Below are positions 34,891 to 43,667 of a stretch of DNA of 64,000 bases, piece after piece; position 1 is the stretch's first letter; every line of letters starts with the position of its first letter. The notes beneath the pieces were generated by a model. The model searched no databases and was not told where the DNA came from. It worked only from the letters and a program-made list of their open reading frames with translations. Source of the DNA: an uncultured Winogradskyella sp. (GTDB lineage Bacteria > Bacteroidota > Bacteroidia > Flavobacteriales > Flavobacteriaceae). The translations under genes were made by a program, and so were the position numbers. Location: positions 62,001 to 126,000 of the forward strand of contig NZ_CANMJY010000012.1 in the NCBI RefSeq assembly GCF_947498345.1, read 5' to 3'.

Positions 34891-36486
34891 ATGAAAGTAA
34901 TAACACTGCTAAGTCTTTTTTCTGTCCTTTTAGGTTTTGGGCAATCCAATAGTGAAATCTTTTTATTTGATATTAAGATTACTAACAATAAAATAGATGT
35001 ATATAATGGTAAGAATATCTCTAACAATGAAGGTTATGATAGTCAACCCTCATTTTTAAATGAGGATAAAGTTCTTTTTGCCTCTACAAGAAATGAACAA
35101 ACTGATATAGCACAATATAATATTAACTATAATTCAAAGATATATATTAATTCTACTGAAGGTGGTGAATACACACCATTAAAGATTCCGAATAAAAATG
35201 CGGTTTCTGCTGTGAGATTAGATAAAGATGGAAAACAAAGATTGTATACTTATAACTTAAGTAATGGAGAATCTACTGAGCTTATTAATGATTTAGTAGT
35301 GGCTTATTACACATGGTATGATGACAACACTACCGTTTCAGCGGTAATTGAAGACGATCAACTTAATTTGTTTGTTACCAATATTTCAGAAAACAAAAGC
35401 AGAAAATATGCAACTAATGTTGGGCGTTCGTTTCACAAAATACCAAATTCTAACTTAGTAAGTTTTATCTATAAAGAAAGTGATAAACAATGGCAAATAA
35501 GATCTCTTAATCCATTAACAGGCATAACTAAACTCATTGCCAATACTATTGAAGGTATTGAAGATATATGTTGGTTAAACAATAAAACACTTCTTTCTGG
35601 TAAAGATGGAGTCTTATATAAACTTACATTAAAACGCGATAATAACTGGAAGAAAGTTGCAGATTTATCGTCTTATGGCATAGCTAATATCACACGATTA
35701 AGTACTAATCCCGAAGGAACAAAGCTATTACTTACCGGAGATTTACTTTCAGAAACACCTAATACTGGCCAAGACACTAACACATCTAATAACAACAATA
35801 ATCTCAGCCTATTAACTGAAGTACAAGCAGCAGCAGTAGTACAAAAACATGTTGAACCATTTAACAAAAGACAGCTAACAAATTTTGCCAATGCATTTGA
35901 CTCCGATGTAGTTGTTAATCGTTTTCCAAAAGATTATATGTATGCTGGTAGAAATTCATTAAAAGAAAATTACAGGCAATTTTTTAGAAATAATAAAAAA
36001 GCTAATGTTAAAATTCTAAACCGAATCATCTTAAATAATTATGTTATTGACGAAGAGTTAGTAACTATTAATAATTTAACTATAAGACAAGCCACAATTT
36101 ATGATGTCGATAAAGATGATATAAATGCCATGACATTTGTTAGAAATAAAAATGCAACATCCAATCCAGAAACTATTGTAAACAAGCAATTAGAAGCATA
36201 TAACTCTAGAGATATAGACGAATTTGCAAAAACCTATTCTAAAGATATTAAACTTTACTTATTTCCAGATAATTTAACTTCAGATAGTAATGACGCATTA
36301 AAAAAACGCTATGAAACCATGTTTCAATCTGTACCAGATCTCAATGCCGAAATTATGAATAGAATTGTGCTTGGAAATAAAGTTATAGATAAAGAAAAAG
36401 TGACTATAAATGGAAAAACATTTTATGCTATTGCTATTTATGAAATAAAAGATGGGCTCATATCAAAAGTGACTTTTATTCAGTAA
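34891..36486 (+). CDS. TolB-like propeller followed by two SnoaL/NTF2-like domains
   Basis: A 531-residue exported protein (signal peptide about 1-18, LLGFGQS). Residues about 20-290 show propeller repeats of TolB/WD40 type (PSFLNEDKVLFASTRNEQTD, YTWYDDNTTVSAVIEDDQ, TRLSTNPEGTKLLLTGD). After an Asn/Thr-rich linker (about 292-305) come two tandem SnoaL/NTF2-like domains: about 310-420 (VQKHVEPFNKRQLTNFANAF, EELVTIN) and about 428-531 (VNKQLEAYNSRDIDEFAKTY, KEKVTIN). The second repeats the first almost in outline. The combination is uncommon and function unknown. Confidence 0.8.
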   Translation: MKVITLLSLFSVLLGFGQSNSEIFLFDIKITNNKIDVYNGKNISNNEGYDSQPSFLNEDKVLFASTRNEQTDIAQYNINYNSKIYINSTEGGEYTPLKIPNKNAVSAVRLDKDGKQRLYTYNLSNGESTELINDLVVAYYTWYDDNTTVSAVIEDDQLNLFVTNISENKSRKYATNVGRSFHKIPNSNLVSFIYKESDKQWQIRSLNPLTGITKLIANTIEGIEDICWLNNKTLLSGKDGVLYKLTLKRDNNWKKVADLSSYGIANITRLSTNPEGTKLLLTGDLLSETPNTGQDTNTSNNNNNLSLLTEVQAAAVVQKHVEPFNKRQLTNFANAFDSDVVVNRFPKDYMYAGRNSLKENYRQFFRNNKKANVKILNRIILNNYVIDEELVTINNLTIRQATIYDVDKDDINAMTFVRNKNATSNPETIVNKQLEAYNSRDIDEFAKTYSKDIKLYLFPDNLTSDSNDALKKRYETMFQSVPDLNAEIMNRIVLGNKVIDKEKVTINGKTFYAIAIYEIKDGLISKVTFIQ

Positions 36487-36534
36487 AATGTCTCTTTTTA
36501 TTTTTGGCAACCGTCTTAATTATAAAACTAAATC

Positions 36535-37689
36535 ATGAGACATTTAATAATAATCTTGCTTTTATCTATAACTTCTATAGTATACTCGCAAGAAAACACA
36601 CTAGAACCAAAACTAGAAAATATAGCATGGATTTCCGGAACATGGCATGGCAATGCTTTTGGAGGACAAACTGAAGAAATCTGGAGTAAACCTTCAGGTG
36701 GCTCAATGATGGCTACTTATAAGTTAATAAATGACGGTAAAGTTATCTTCTATGAAATCGAAGTAATTCGCGAAATCGAAAACAGTCTTGTTCTTCAATT
36801 AAAACATTTTGGTCCAGATTTAAAAGGTTGGGAAACTAAAGATAGAACTGTTGATTTTCCTTTAAAATATATTACTGAAAATAAAGTTGTTTTTGAAGGT
36901 ATGAGCTTTGAAAAAATCAGTGATACCGAAATGAATGTCTTAGTAGATATTAATGAAAAAGATAAAGTAGAAACTGTAAAATTCAATTATCATAAAAAAG
37001 AAAACACCAAACCCATTAAACAACTCATCGAAGTAAATCATACTGAAGAAAGTCCTACTATAGATGGTGCAGCTAATGAAGACATATGGAAAAAAGCCAA
37101 ATGGCACTCAATAGATCAATTGTGGATCGGAAGTGCATTTAGTAAAGATGATTTTCAAGGAAAATATAAGTTGGCTTGGACAGAAGAAGCGCTCTATCTG
37201 TTAGCCGAAATCAAAGATGATAAATTAAGAGATGTATACAAAGACCCCTTAAAAAGTTGGTGGGATGAAGATTGCTTAGAAATATTTGTTGATGAAGATA
37301 ACAGTGGTGGTGGTCACCAATATAATCATAATGCTTTTGCGTATCATGTAGATTTAGAAGGGAACGTCGTTGATGTTAATCATACAAAAGAAGGCAAACT
37401 ATACAATTCTCATGTTACATCTGCTAGGCAGACTAATGGAAACACTACGGTTTGGGAAGTAAAGATTTTACTCTATGACGACGCTTACATTGACGATATG
37501 CAAAATAAACCCGTAAAACTAGAGGCCAATAAAAATGTTGGTTTTGCATTGGCTTACTGCGATAACGATAATAGCAAACATCGTGAAAATTTTATTGGGT
37601 CTGTATTTGTTGAAGGAGCTGACAAAGATCGTGGGTGGATAGATGCCAATATATTTGGAACATTAGTTCTTAAGGCAAAAGACAACTAA
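36535..37689 (+). CDS. Exported DUF6265 plus CBM9-like domain protein
   Basis: A 384-residue protein with a signal peptide (about 1-18, ends VYSQ). The N-terminal domain (about 25-155) matches DUF6265: IAWISGTWHGNAFGGQTEEI, WSKPSGGSMMATYKL and VFEGMSFEKI. Residues about 165-384 form a family 9 carbohydrate-binding-like domain (TIDGAANEDIWKKAKW, WWDEDCLEIFVDEDNSGGGH, the NVGFALAYCDND strand and a W in DRGWIDANIFGTLVLK). CBM9-like domains bind sugars or sit in surface sensors. It lies 48 nt after the propeller protein and may be co-transcribed. Confidence 0.85.
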   Translation: MRHLIIILLLSITSIVYSQENTLEPKLENIAWISGTWHGNAFGGQTEEIWSKPSGGSMMATYKLINDGKVIFYEIEVIREIENSLVLQLKHFGPDLKGWETKDRTVDFPLKYITENKVVFEGMSFEKISDTEMNVLVDINEKDKVETVKFNYHKKENTKPIKQLIEVNHTEESPTIDGAANEDIWKKAKWHSIDQLWIGSAFSKDDFQGKYKLAWTEEALYLLAEIKDDKLRDVYKDPLKSWWDEDCLEIFVDEDNSGGGHQYNHNAFAYHVDLEGNVVDVNHTKEGKLYNSHVTSARQTNGNTTVWEVKILLYDDAYIDDMQNKPVKLEANKNVGFALAYCDNDNSKHRENFIGSVFVEGADKDRGWIDANIFGTLVLKAKDN

Positions 37690-37765
37690 ACATTGTGTTA
37701 ACAAATATTTTAAAACATTGTGATTTCTAAGCTGTATTTTTAAACTCCTAACAAAAACCATCACA

Positions 37766-39112
37766 ATGAAACTAATTTTTATAGCCATTACATTAGCGTC
37801 TACAGTATTACTTGAAGCGCAAACCGATCCAAAAATATATGATATCATTGATGCTGTTTCAGAAGAACGTTTACGATTAGATGTAAAAACACTTGCGGAT
37901 TTTGGTACAAGGCATACCCTCAGTGATACAGTTTCTGACACACGTGGAATTGGTGCTGCCCGACGTTGGATAAAATCGCAATTCGATAATATTTCTAAAG
38001 ACTGTAATAATTGTTTAGAAGTTTTTTATCAAAAAGATTTAGTAGAAAAAGGACGGAATCAACGCATTGTAAAAGATGTAATGGTGGTTAATGTTGTAGC
38101 TATTCAACGAGGTACAAAGTATCCTAATCGTTATATTATTATGAGTGGAGATATAGACTCAAGAGTATCCGACCCAACAGATTATACCTCTGATTCACCT
38201 GGTGCAAACGATAATGCAACAGGAATGGCTGGAGCAATTGAAGCTGCACACGTTCTCTCTAAATACAAATTTGAAAACAGCATTGTTTATTTAGGTCTAT
38301 CTGGTGAAGAACAAGGCTTATTTGGTGGGCAAGGCATGGCTAAATATGCACAAGATAATGATTGGGATATCATTGGTGTTTTAAACAATGATATGATTGG
38401 TAATATAGCTGGAGTAGATGGTGTCATTGATAATCGTACATTCAGAATATTCTCTGAACCTATAACTACTGGAGAAAAAGATGCAGATAAATTAAAAAGA
38501 CAAGCCAGAGCTCGACGTTTTTATGGTGGTGAAGTTGATGGAATTTCTCGTCAATTGGCTCGTTATGTATATAAAACTACAAAAACCTATATGCCAGAAA
38601 TGAACCCTATGATAGTCTATCGTTTAGATAGATTTGGTCGTGGTGGACATCACAGACCTTTTAATGATGTAGGCTTTGCGGGAATTAGAATAATGGAAGC
38701 GCACGAAAATTACACACAGCAACATCAGGACTTACGAACCGAAAATGGTATAAATTATGGGGATACATTTGAGCATGTTAATTTCCCTTATTGTAAAAAA
38801 TTAACTGCTGTTAATGCCATTACTATAGCAAGCCTCGCCTCTGCTCCACCTTCACCTAAAGATGTTGGTATTGGTGGCATTGTAGAAGCTTCTGCTAAAT
38901 TGCAATGGGATAAGGTTGAGGGTGCCAAAGGTTATAAAGTGTATTGGAGAGATACTACATCTCCTACTTGGGATAATAGTCGCTATGTTGGCAATATCAC
39001 AGAATTTACCTTAGATGGCATTGTTATTGACAACTTTCTTTTTGGAGTTGCTGCTATAGGTAACGATGGTCATGAGAGTATTGTAGTTTTTCCAAATAAA
39101 ATTATCAGATAA
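37766..39112 (+). CDS. Secreted M28-family metallopeptidase with C-terminal FN3-like domain
   Basis: A 448-residue protein with a signal peptide (ends LLEAQ). The M28 zinc peptidase core is visible: GDIDSR (metal His replaced by Asp-containing GDID), DSPGANDNATGMAGAIEAAH, LSGEEQGLFGGQGMA and NNDMIGN. A fibronectin-III-like end follows (about 370-448, AKLQWDKVEGAKGYKVYWRD). M28 enzymes are aminopeptidases or carboxypeptidases. It starts a tight operon with a 4-helix protein, an M1 peptidase and a YdeI-like protein (gaps of 3-5 nt), pointing to peptide scavenging. Confidence 0.88.
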   Translation: MKLIFIAITLASTVLLEAQTDPKIYDIIDAVSEERLRLDVKTLADFGTRHTLSDTVSDTRGIGAARRWIKSQFDNISKDCNNCLEVFYQKDLVEKGRNQRIVKDVMVVNVVAIQRGTKYPNRYIIMSGDIDSRVSDPTDYTSDSPGANDNATGMAGAIEAAHVLSKYKFENSIVYLGLSGEEQGLFGGQGMAKYAQDNDWDIIGVLNNDMIGNIAGVDGVIDNRTFRIFSEPITTGEKDADKLKRQARARRFYGGEVDGISRQLARYVYKTTKTYMPEMNPMIVYRLDRFGRGGHHRPFNDVGFAGIRIMEAHENYTQQHQDLRTENGINYGDTFEHVNFPYCKKLTAVNAITIASLASAPPSPKDVGIGGIVEASAKLQWDKVEGAKGYKVYWRDTTSPTWDNSRYVGNITEFTLDGIVIDNFLFGVAAIGNDGHESIVVFPNKIIR

Positions 39113-39117
39113 CAACT

Positions 39118-39468
39118 ATGAGAATTGCAAAACTAAAGTCCTTAATACCTGAAATATTTTTAATCGTTTCGGTTATATATTATTGGATTTTAACGGCCAA
39201 TCTTTTCAACCCAATAGCCATGGGCTTATTAGCTATTCTTATGTATCAGGTAATTAATAGAAAGCCTCTATCAGGCTTATTGATTTCGGGAGTATTTATA
39301 GGTCTTAATCTTTTTATGGTCTTAGCCTTAATTTCTGAATTATCTGAATTTGAAACTGTTAATCAAAACTATAAAAACCTCATCGTTTTTGGTTACTTAT
39401 ATCTCGGATGTAACCTATTAATCGGAAGTATAATGTTTATCAAATACTTAAAACTAAAAATCCATTAG
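39118..39468 (+). CDS. Small four-helix membrane protein in peptidase operon
   Basis: A 116-residue hydrophobic protein with four predicted helices (about 8-25, 29-45, 52-73, 88-111). I do not recognise a family. It sits between M28 and M1 peptidase genes with gaps of 5 and 3 nt, so it is certainly translated from the same message if real. The clean ORF and consistent spacing support it as a gene. Confidence 0.75.
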   Translation: MRIAKLKSLIPEIFLIVSVIYYWILTANLFNPIAMGLLAILMYQVINRKPLSGLLISGVFIGLNLFMVLALISELSEFETVNQNYKNLIVFGYLYLGCNLLIGSIMFIKYLKLKIH

Positions 39469-39471
39469 ATT

Positions 39472-41106
39472 TTGAAACACATATTATTCATCATTTTTAT
39501 AGTATTATTTTCAACTGTCCAAGCCCAATTGCTACAAGACAAGAAAAACTTCACAAGACAAGATACCCTAAGAGGAAGTATCACACCAGAGCGTGAATGG
39601 TGGGATTTAAACTATTATGATCTTAATATTAAGATCCAGCCTAATAAAAAATATATTGCAGGTTACAACATTATACGCTATAAGGTATTAAAATCGTATA
39701 ATGTAATACAGATCGATTTGCAAGAGCCATTAGAAATAACTGCATTTTCTCAAGATAATGAACAGTTAGACTATAACAAAATTGGTTCTGCCTATTTTGT
39801 TTTTCTTAAAAAGAAGCAAGTACCTGGAGAATATAATGAACTTTACGTACAATATGCAGGAAAACCTAAAGAGGCAGTCCGTGCTCCCTGGGATGGTGGT
39901 TTTTCATGGAAAAAAGACGAAAATGGAAAACATTTTATTGCAACATCTTGCCAAGGTATAGGTGCTAGTATTTGGTGGCCAAACAAAGATCATATGTACG
40001 ACGAAGTAGACAGTATGCGTATCGCTGTAGATGTACCTAAAGATTTAATCGCTGTTGCCAATGGCAGACTTCGCGAAACTTACGAGTATGAATTTGGCGG
40101 CTATAAATTATACGAGTGGTTTGTATCTAATCCAATTAACAATTATGGTGTTAACGTTAATATTGGAGACTATGTGAATTTTTCTGAGGTTTATAAAGGA
40201 GAGAAAGGTCCTTTAGATATGGATTATTGGGTGTTATCTTACAATCTAGAAAAAGCCAAAAAGCATTTTAAAGATGCCCCAAAAATGATGGAAGCTTTTG
40301 AACACTGGTTTGGCCCCTATCCATTTTATGAAGATAGTTTTAAATTAGTTGAAGTCCCTTATTTGGGTATGGAACACCAAAGCTCTGTTACCTATGGCAA
40401 TCAATATAAAAACGGCTATTTGGGCAATGATTTATCGCGTACGGGTTGGGGATTAAAATGGGATTTCATTATTGTACATGAAGGTGGACACGAATGGTTT
40501 GCCAATAATATTACTAACAAAGATGTAGCCGATATGTGGATTCATGAAGGTTTTACAGCATACTCTGAAAATCTATTTTTAGATTATTACTACGGTAAAG
40601 AAGCTTCCGCTGACTATGTAATTGGTACCCGTGCAAATATTAAAAACGACAGACCACTAATTGGCTATTATAACGTTAATAAAGAAGGCTCAAGTGATAT
40701 GTATTATAAAGGAGCTAATTTACTTCATACACTTAGACAACTTATTGAAGATGATAATTTATGGAGGCAAATTCTCAGAGGTTTGAACTCAAAATTCTAT
40801 CACCAGACTGTAACTACTAAACAAATAGAAGATTATATCAGTAAAAAAAACAATAAAGATTTATCCGCTTTTTTCAATCAGTATTTAAGAGATGTGCGTA
40901 TTCCGACTTTAGAATATCATATCACTAACGGTAAACTTAAGTATAGATATATAGATATTGTAGAAGGCTTTGACATGCCTATTGAAGTTGAAATTGACGG
41001 AAAGACCGAATGGTTATTTCCAAATTCTGAGTGGAAAACAAAGGCTATTGAAAGTTCAGACTTTAAAGTAGACAGAGATTATTATATTTATTCAAAGAAA
41101 TTATAA
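39472..41106 (+). CDS. Exported M1-family metallopeptidase (aminopeptidase N-like)
   Basis: A 544-residue protein starting at a TTG (39472), 3 nt after the previous stop; the signal peptide follows (FIVLFSTVQAQ). The M1 N-terminal beta domain is followed by the gluzincin core: zinc motif HEGGHEWFANN (about 336) and the third ligand in HEGFTAYSEN about 20 residues later. The usual GAMEN substrate motif is changed to LGMEHQ, as in several bacterial M1 relatives. It lacks the large C-terminal helical domain of E. coli PepN. It probably trims peptides in the periplasm together with the M28 enzyme. Confidence 0.92.
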   Translation: MKHILFIIFIVLFSTVQAQLLQDKKNFTRQDTLRGSITPEREWWDLNYYDLNIKIQPNKKYIAGYNIIRYKVLKSYNVIQIDLQEPLEITAFSQDNEQLDYNKIGSAYFVFLKKKQVPGEYNELYVQYAGKPKEAVRAPWDGGFSWKKDENGKHFIATSCQGIGASIWWPNKDHMYDEVDSMRIAVDVPKDLIAVANGRLRETYEYEFGGYKLYEWFVSNPINNYGVNVNIGDYVNFSEVYKGEKGPLDMDYWVLSYNLEKAKKHFKDAPKMMEAFEHWFGPYPFYEDSFKLVEVPYLGMEHQSSVTYGNQYKNGYLGNDLSRTGWGLKWDFIIVHEGGHEWFANNITNKDVADMWIHEGFTAYSENLFLDYYYGKEASADYVIGTRANIKNDRPLIGYYNVNKEGSSDMYYKGANLLHTLRQLIEDDNLWRQILRGLNSKFYHQTVTTKQIEDYISKKNNKDLSAFFNQYLRDVRIPTLEYHITNGKLKYRYIDIVEGFDMPIEVEIDGKTEWLFPNSEWKTKAIESSDFKVDRDYYIYSKKL

Positions 41107-41111
41107 GTATT

Positions 41112-41684
41112 GTGGAATTTCCTGAGCTCTATTTTGAACGTAGTACAGATTGGTACGATTGGCTGCTGACTAATCATAATCAACACAAAGCCGTTTACCT
41201 CATATTTTACAAGCTAGAAACAGGAGTACCAACCATGCGTTGGGAAGAAGCTGTTAAAATAGCTTTATGTTTTGGTTGGATAGATTCTACGGTAAAAAGT
41301 TTGGGTAATGGAAAACGTAGACAATACTTCTCACCACGAAACCCTAAAAGCTCTTGGAGTGCACTCAATAAAAAATACATTATTGAACTTGAAGCTCAGG
41401 GATTAATTCAGGAGTCTGGTTATAAAATGATTACGTTAGCTAAGAAAACTGGCAAATGGACCGAAATGGATGATGTTGAAAATGGTGTTATTCCAAAAGA
41501 TTTACAATTGGCTTTTGATAAAAACCCACGAGCTTACGAGAATTATTTAGGGTTTTCAAAAAGCTATAGAAAAGGCTATTTGTCATGGCTAAATAGTGCC
41601 AAACGCGAAGCAACCAAAGAAAAAAGAATCTCAGAAATAATAAGACTCTGTAACGCCAATATTAAAAGCCGTAATACCTGGTAG
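41112..41684 (+). CDS. YdeI/OmpD-associated-like protein
   Basis: A 190-residue cytoplasmic protein starting at GTG 41112. It matches the YdeI/YdhG-type family: KAVYLIFYKLETGVPTMRWE, EAVKIALCFGWIDSTVK and RRQYFSPRNPKSSWSALNKK. These proteins are linked to stress and antimicrobial-peptide tolerance in enterobacteria, but the molecular function is unknown. It is the last gene of the peptidase operon; its stop abuts the stop of the convergent response regulator with no gap and no visible terminator. Confidence 0.88.
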   Translation: MEFPELYFERSTDWYDWLLTNHNQHKAVYLIFYKLETGVPTMRWEEAVKIALCFGWIDSTVKSLGNGKRRQYFSPRNPKSSWSALNKKYIIELEAQGLIQESGYKMITLAKKTGKWTEMDDVENGVIPKDLQLAFDKNPRAYENYLGFSKSYRKGYLSWLNSAKREATKEKRISEIIRLCNANIKSRNTW

Positions 41685-42413
41685 TTAATACATTAGTTTT
41701 TTAATATTTTTCATATATCCTCTACTTACTCTAACGACATCGCCATTTAGCATAGTAACATCATAGCTCTTGGTATATTTGTTTAATTCCTTTACAGCCT
41801 TAAGATTAATTATAGACGAACGGTGAACCCTTATAAAAATCGCGTCATTTAATTTCTCTTCAAGTGTAGAAATACCATAATTACTAACATAAATTTTACT
41901 TTCGGTTACCAATTTTGAATAATCACCATAAGCTTCAATTCTTATCACTTCTTCCACAGCTATAGTCACTAATTTATTTTGGCTTTGCACCAAAATACGT
42001 TCTGGGAATTTTGGTGCATCCATTAATAGACTTTCCGTTAGAGGTCTAGCTTTATTCTCATCAGTATTTTGCTTTAAACGGTCTACTGCAACCTTAAAAC
42101 GCTCTTTAGTATAGGGCTTCAACAAATAATCAACAGCATGAACTTCAAAAGCTTTAAGTGCATATTGATCATAAGCTGTAGAAAATATAATCTGTGGTAA
42201 TTCTTCAAGATGCGTAAGTACATCAAAACCTGTCATACCAGGCATTTGTATATCTAGAAAAACTAAATCTGGTTTAAACTCATTGATTATCTTCACAGCA
42301 TCTACACCGTTATTAGCCTCGCCTAATAAAATTAACTCTGGGTAGTCTTCTAAATATTCCTTAATTAATTGACGTCCTGCAGCCTCATCATCAACTATAA
42401 TTACTTTTCTCAT
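41685..42413 (-). CDS. LytTR-family response regulator
   Basis: A 242-residue two-component regulator. The receiver domain has phospho-acceptor Asp54 (VFLDIQMPG), acidic DDE at 8-10 and a conserved Lys in LLKPYTKERF. The C-terminal LytTR DNA-binding domain (about 140-242) has EEVIRIEAYGDYSKLVT, FIRVHRSSIINLKAV and VRVSRGYMKNIKKL. LytTR regulators bind direct repeats. It overlaps the end of the kinase gene by 4 nt (ATGA type), so the two are co-translated. Confidence 0.95.
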   Translation of the reverse strand: MRKVIIVDDEAAGRQLIKEYLEDYPELILLGEANNGVDAVKIINEFKPDLVFLDIQMPGMTGFDVLTHLEELPQIIFSTAYDQYALKAFEVHAVDYLLKPYTKERFKVAVDRLKQNTDENKARPLTESLLMDAPKFPERILVQSQNKLVTIAVEEVIRIEAYGDYSKLVTESKIYVSNYGISTLEEKLNDAIFIRVHRSSIINLKAVKELNKYTKSYDVTMLNGDVVRVSRGYMKNIKKLMY

Positions 42414-43480
42414 ATCGCAAAAGATATTTTTAAACCTTGAGGTTGATTATCTGATAAATTTAAGGTGCTTTGGTACATTTTCTCAAGCCTAAGCTTAGTA
42501 TTGGTTAAACCGATACCCTTTTCAAAAACTGAAGTTTTGTCTTCAATACCTATACCAGTATCTGAAATTTCAAAATGTAATTTATCATGTTTCTTAAATA
42601 TTGAAATGCTAATTTTTCCACCTTCAATCAATGATGACAAACCATGTTTAATAGAGTTTTCTACTAAAGGCTGTAACAGCATAGGAGGTACCATTTCATA
42701 CTTCAAATTATCTTCAACATTTACTTCTACCTTCAGTCGTTCTTGAAAACGCTCCTTTTCTAAATCCAGATATTTATTAACAAACTCTAATTCTTCTTTA
42801 AGCGGTACTTTTTCTACTTGTGAGGCTTTTAACTGGTAACGAAACAAATCCGAAAGTTCAGCAATTAAATGTCTTGTTTTCTCATTCTTAGGTGGTACAG
42901 ATGCACTAATAGTATTAAATATGTTGTACAAAAAATGAGGGTTCAATTGTGCTTTTATTGCAGATAATTCACTTTTTAGAGCTGCAGTTCTTAACTCTCC
43001 TTCTAACTTTAGTTTTCGTCGGTTTTCGACATAAAAGGTATAAGAATGCATAATACCAAACTGAAGAATATAAAATAATGCAGGTATATATATATCCCAA
43101 ACACGACCTGTTCCTCCCAGATGATAAAAACCGATTTTTTCACAAATAATATAATATAGCTGCTGCCAAACGATAACAAAGGTTGGTAGTAAAACTATAT
43201 GCAGAAGTAGCCTTTTAGACATTGACCAATGCCTAAGTTTTCTAAATAATAAATACCAAATAGGAATGGTAATTAAAAATTTAAGAAAATAATCTAAGCC
43301 ACTATCATCAATAACTGTTATAAGATTAAAAAACTTATCATTTTTATCTGTATAACCTTGTCTATTAATAAACAATGTGATGTAGTAAAAAATTGCAAAA
43401 AAGAAATAGAAACCAATAAAACATAAGAGTTCGCCAACCTTTATTGACATAAACCTCTTATTGTAAAACTTCTTCTTCAT
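42410..43480 (-). CDS. LytS/YehU-type sensor histidine kinase
   Basis: A 356-residue kinase. Four to five membrane helices in residues 15-150 without a large outside loop. A short coiled coil follows (151-175). The His_kinase domain has phospho-acceptor His182 in LNPHFLYNIFNTI and a degenerate ATPase with LVENSIKHGL and DTGIGI. It pairs with the LytTR regulator downstream. It is divergent from a TonB-dependent receptor, with repeats and a palindrome in the shared region. Confidence 0.93.
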   Translation of the reverse strand: MKKKFYNKRFMSIKVGELLCFIGFYFFFAIFYYITLFINRQGYTDKNDKFFNLITVIDDSGLDYFLKFLITIPIWYLLFRKLRHWSMSKRLLLHIVLLPTFVIVWQQLYYIICEKIGFYHLGGTGRVWDIYIPALFYILQFGIMHSYTFYVENRRKLKLEGELRTAALKSELSAIKAQLNPHFLYNIFNTISASVPPKNEKTRHLIAELSDLFRYQLKASQVEKVPLKEELEFVNKYLDLEKERFQERLKVEVNVEDNLKYEMVPPMLLQPLVENSIKHGLSSLIEGGKISISIFKKHDKLHFEISDTGIGIEDKTSVFEKGIGLTNTKLRLEKMYQSTLNLSDNQPQGLKISFAI

Positions 43481-43499
43481 ATAAATAAGATTTAATATT

Positions 43500-43507
43500 C
43501 AAATATA
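43500..43507 (-). promoter_or_regulatory. -7 box of the kinase/regulator operon
   Basis: Minus-strand TATATTTG matches TAnnTTTG; predicted start near 43495, about 15 nt before the ATG at 43480. CAAA at 43532-43535 (TTTG on the minus strand) could be -33 with a long 24-nt spacer. Confidence 0.5.
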
Positions 43508-43523
43508 CTTTATATATAGGCTC

Positions 43524-43600
43524 TATACCATCAAAAAAAGGCGAGTTGACCTATATACCGACGAATAGGAATTCCTATTTATCGTCTTATATACCAACTC
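43524..43600. promoter_or_regulatory. Putative operator: long palindrome and TATACCrwC direct repeats
   Basis: A 58-bp imperfect palindrome (43543-43600) is centred on GGAATTCC: outer arms GAGTTG / CAACTC, inner perfect AATAGGAATTCCTATT, with in-register pairs between. Three direct repeats TATACCATC (43524), TATACCGAC (43554) and TATACCAAC (43590) lie across it. Position between the LytTR operon and the TonB receptor suggests a binding site controlling one or both. Confidence 0.55.
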
Positions 43601-43667
43601 AACAGTTATGACGTGTGTAAAATATATAAGTATTTCAAATTTGTATCATAAATTTTAATTCAATTCT

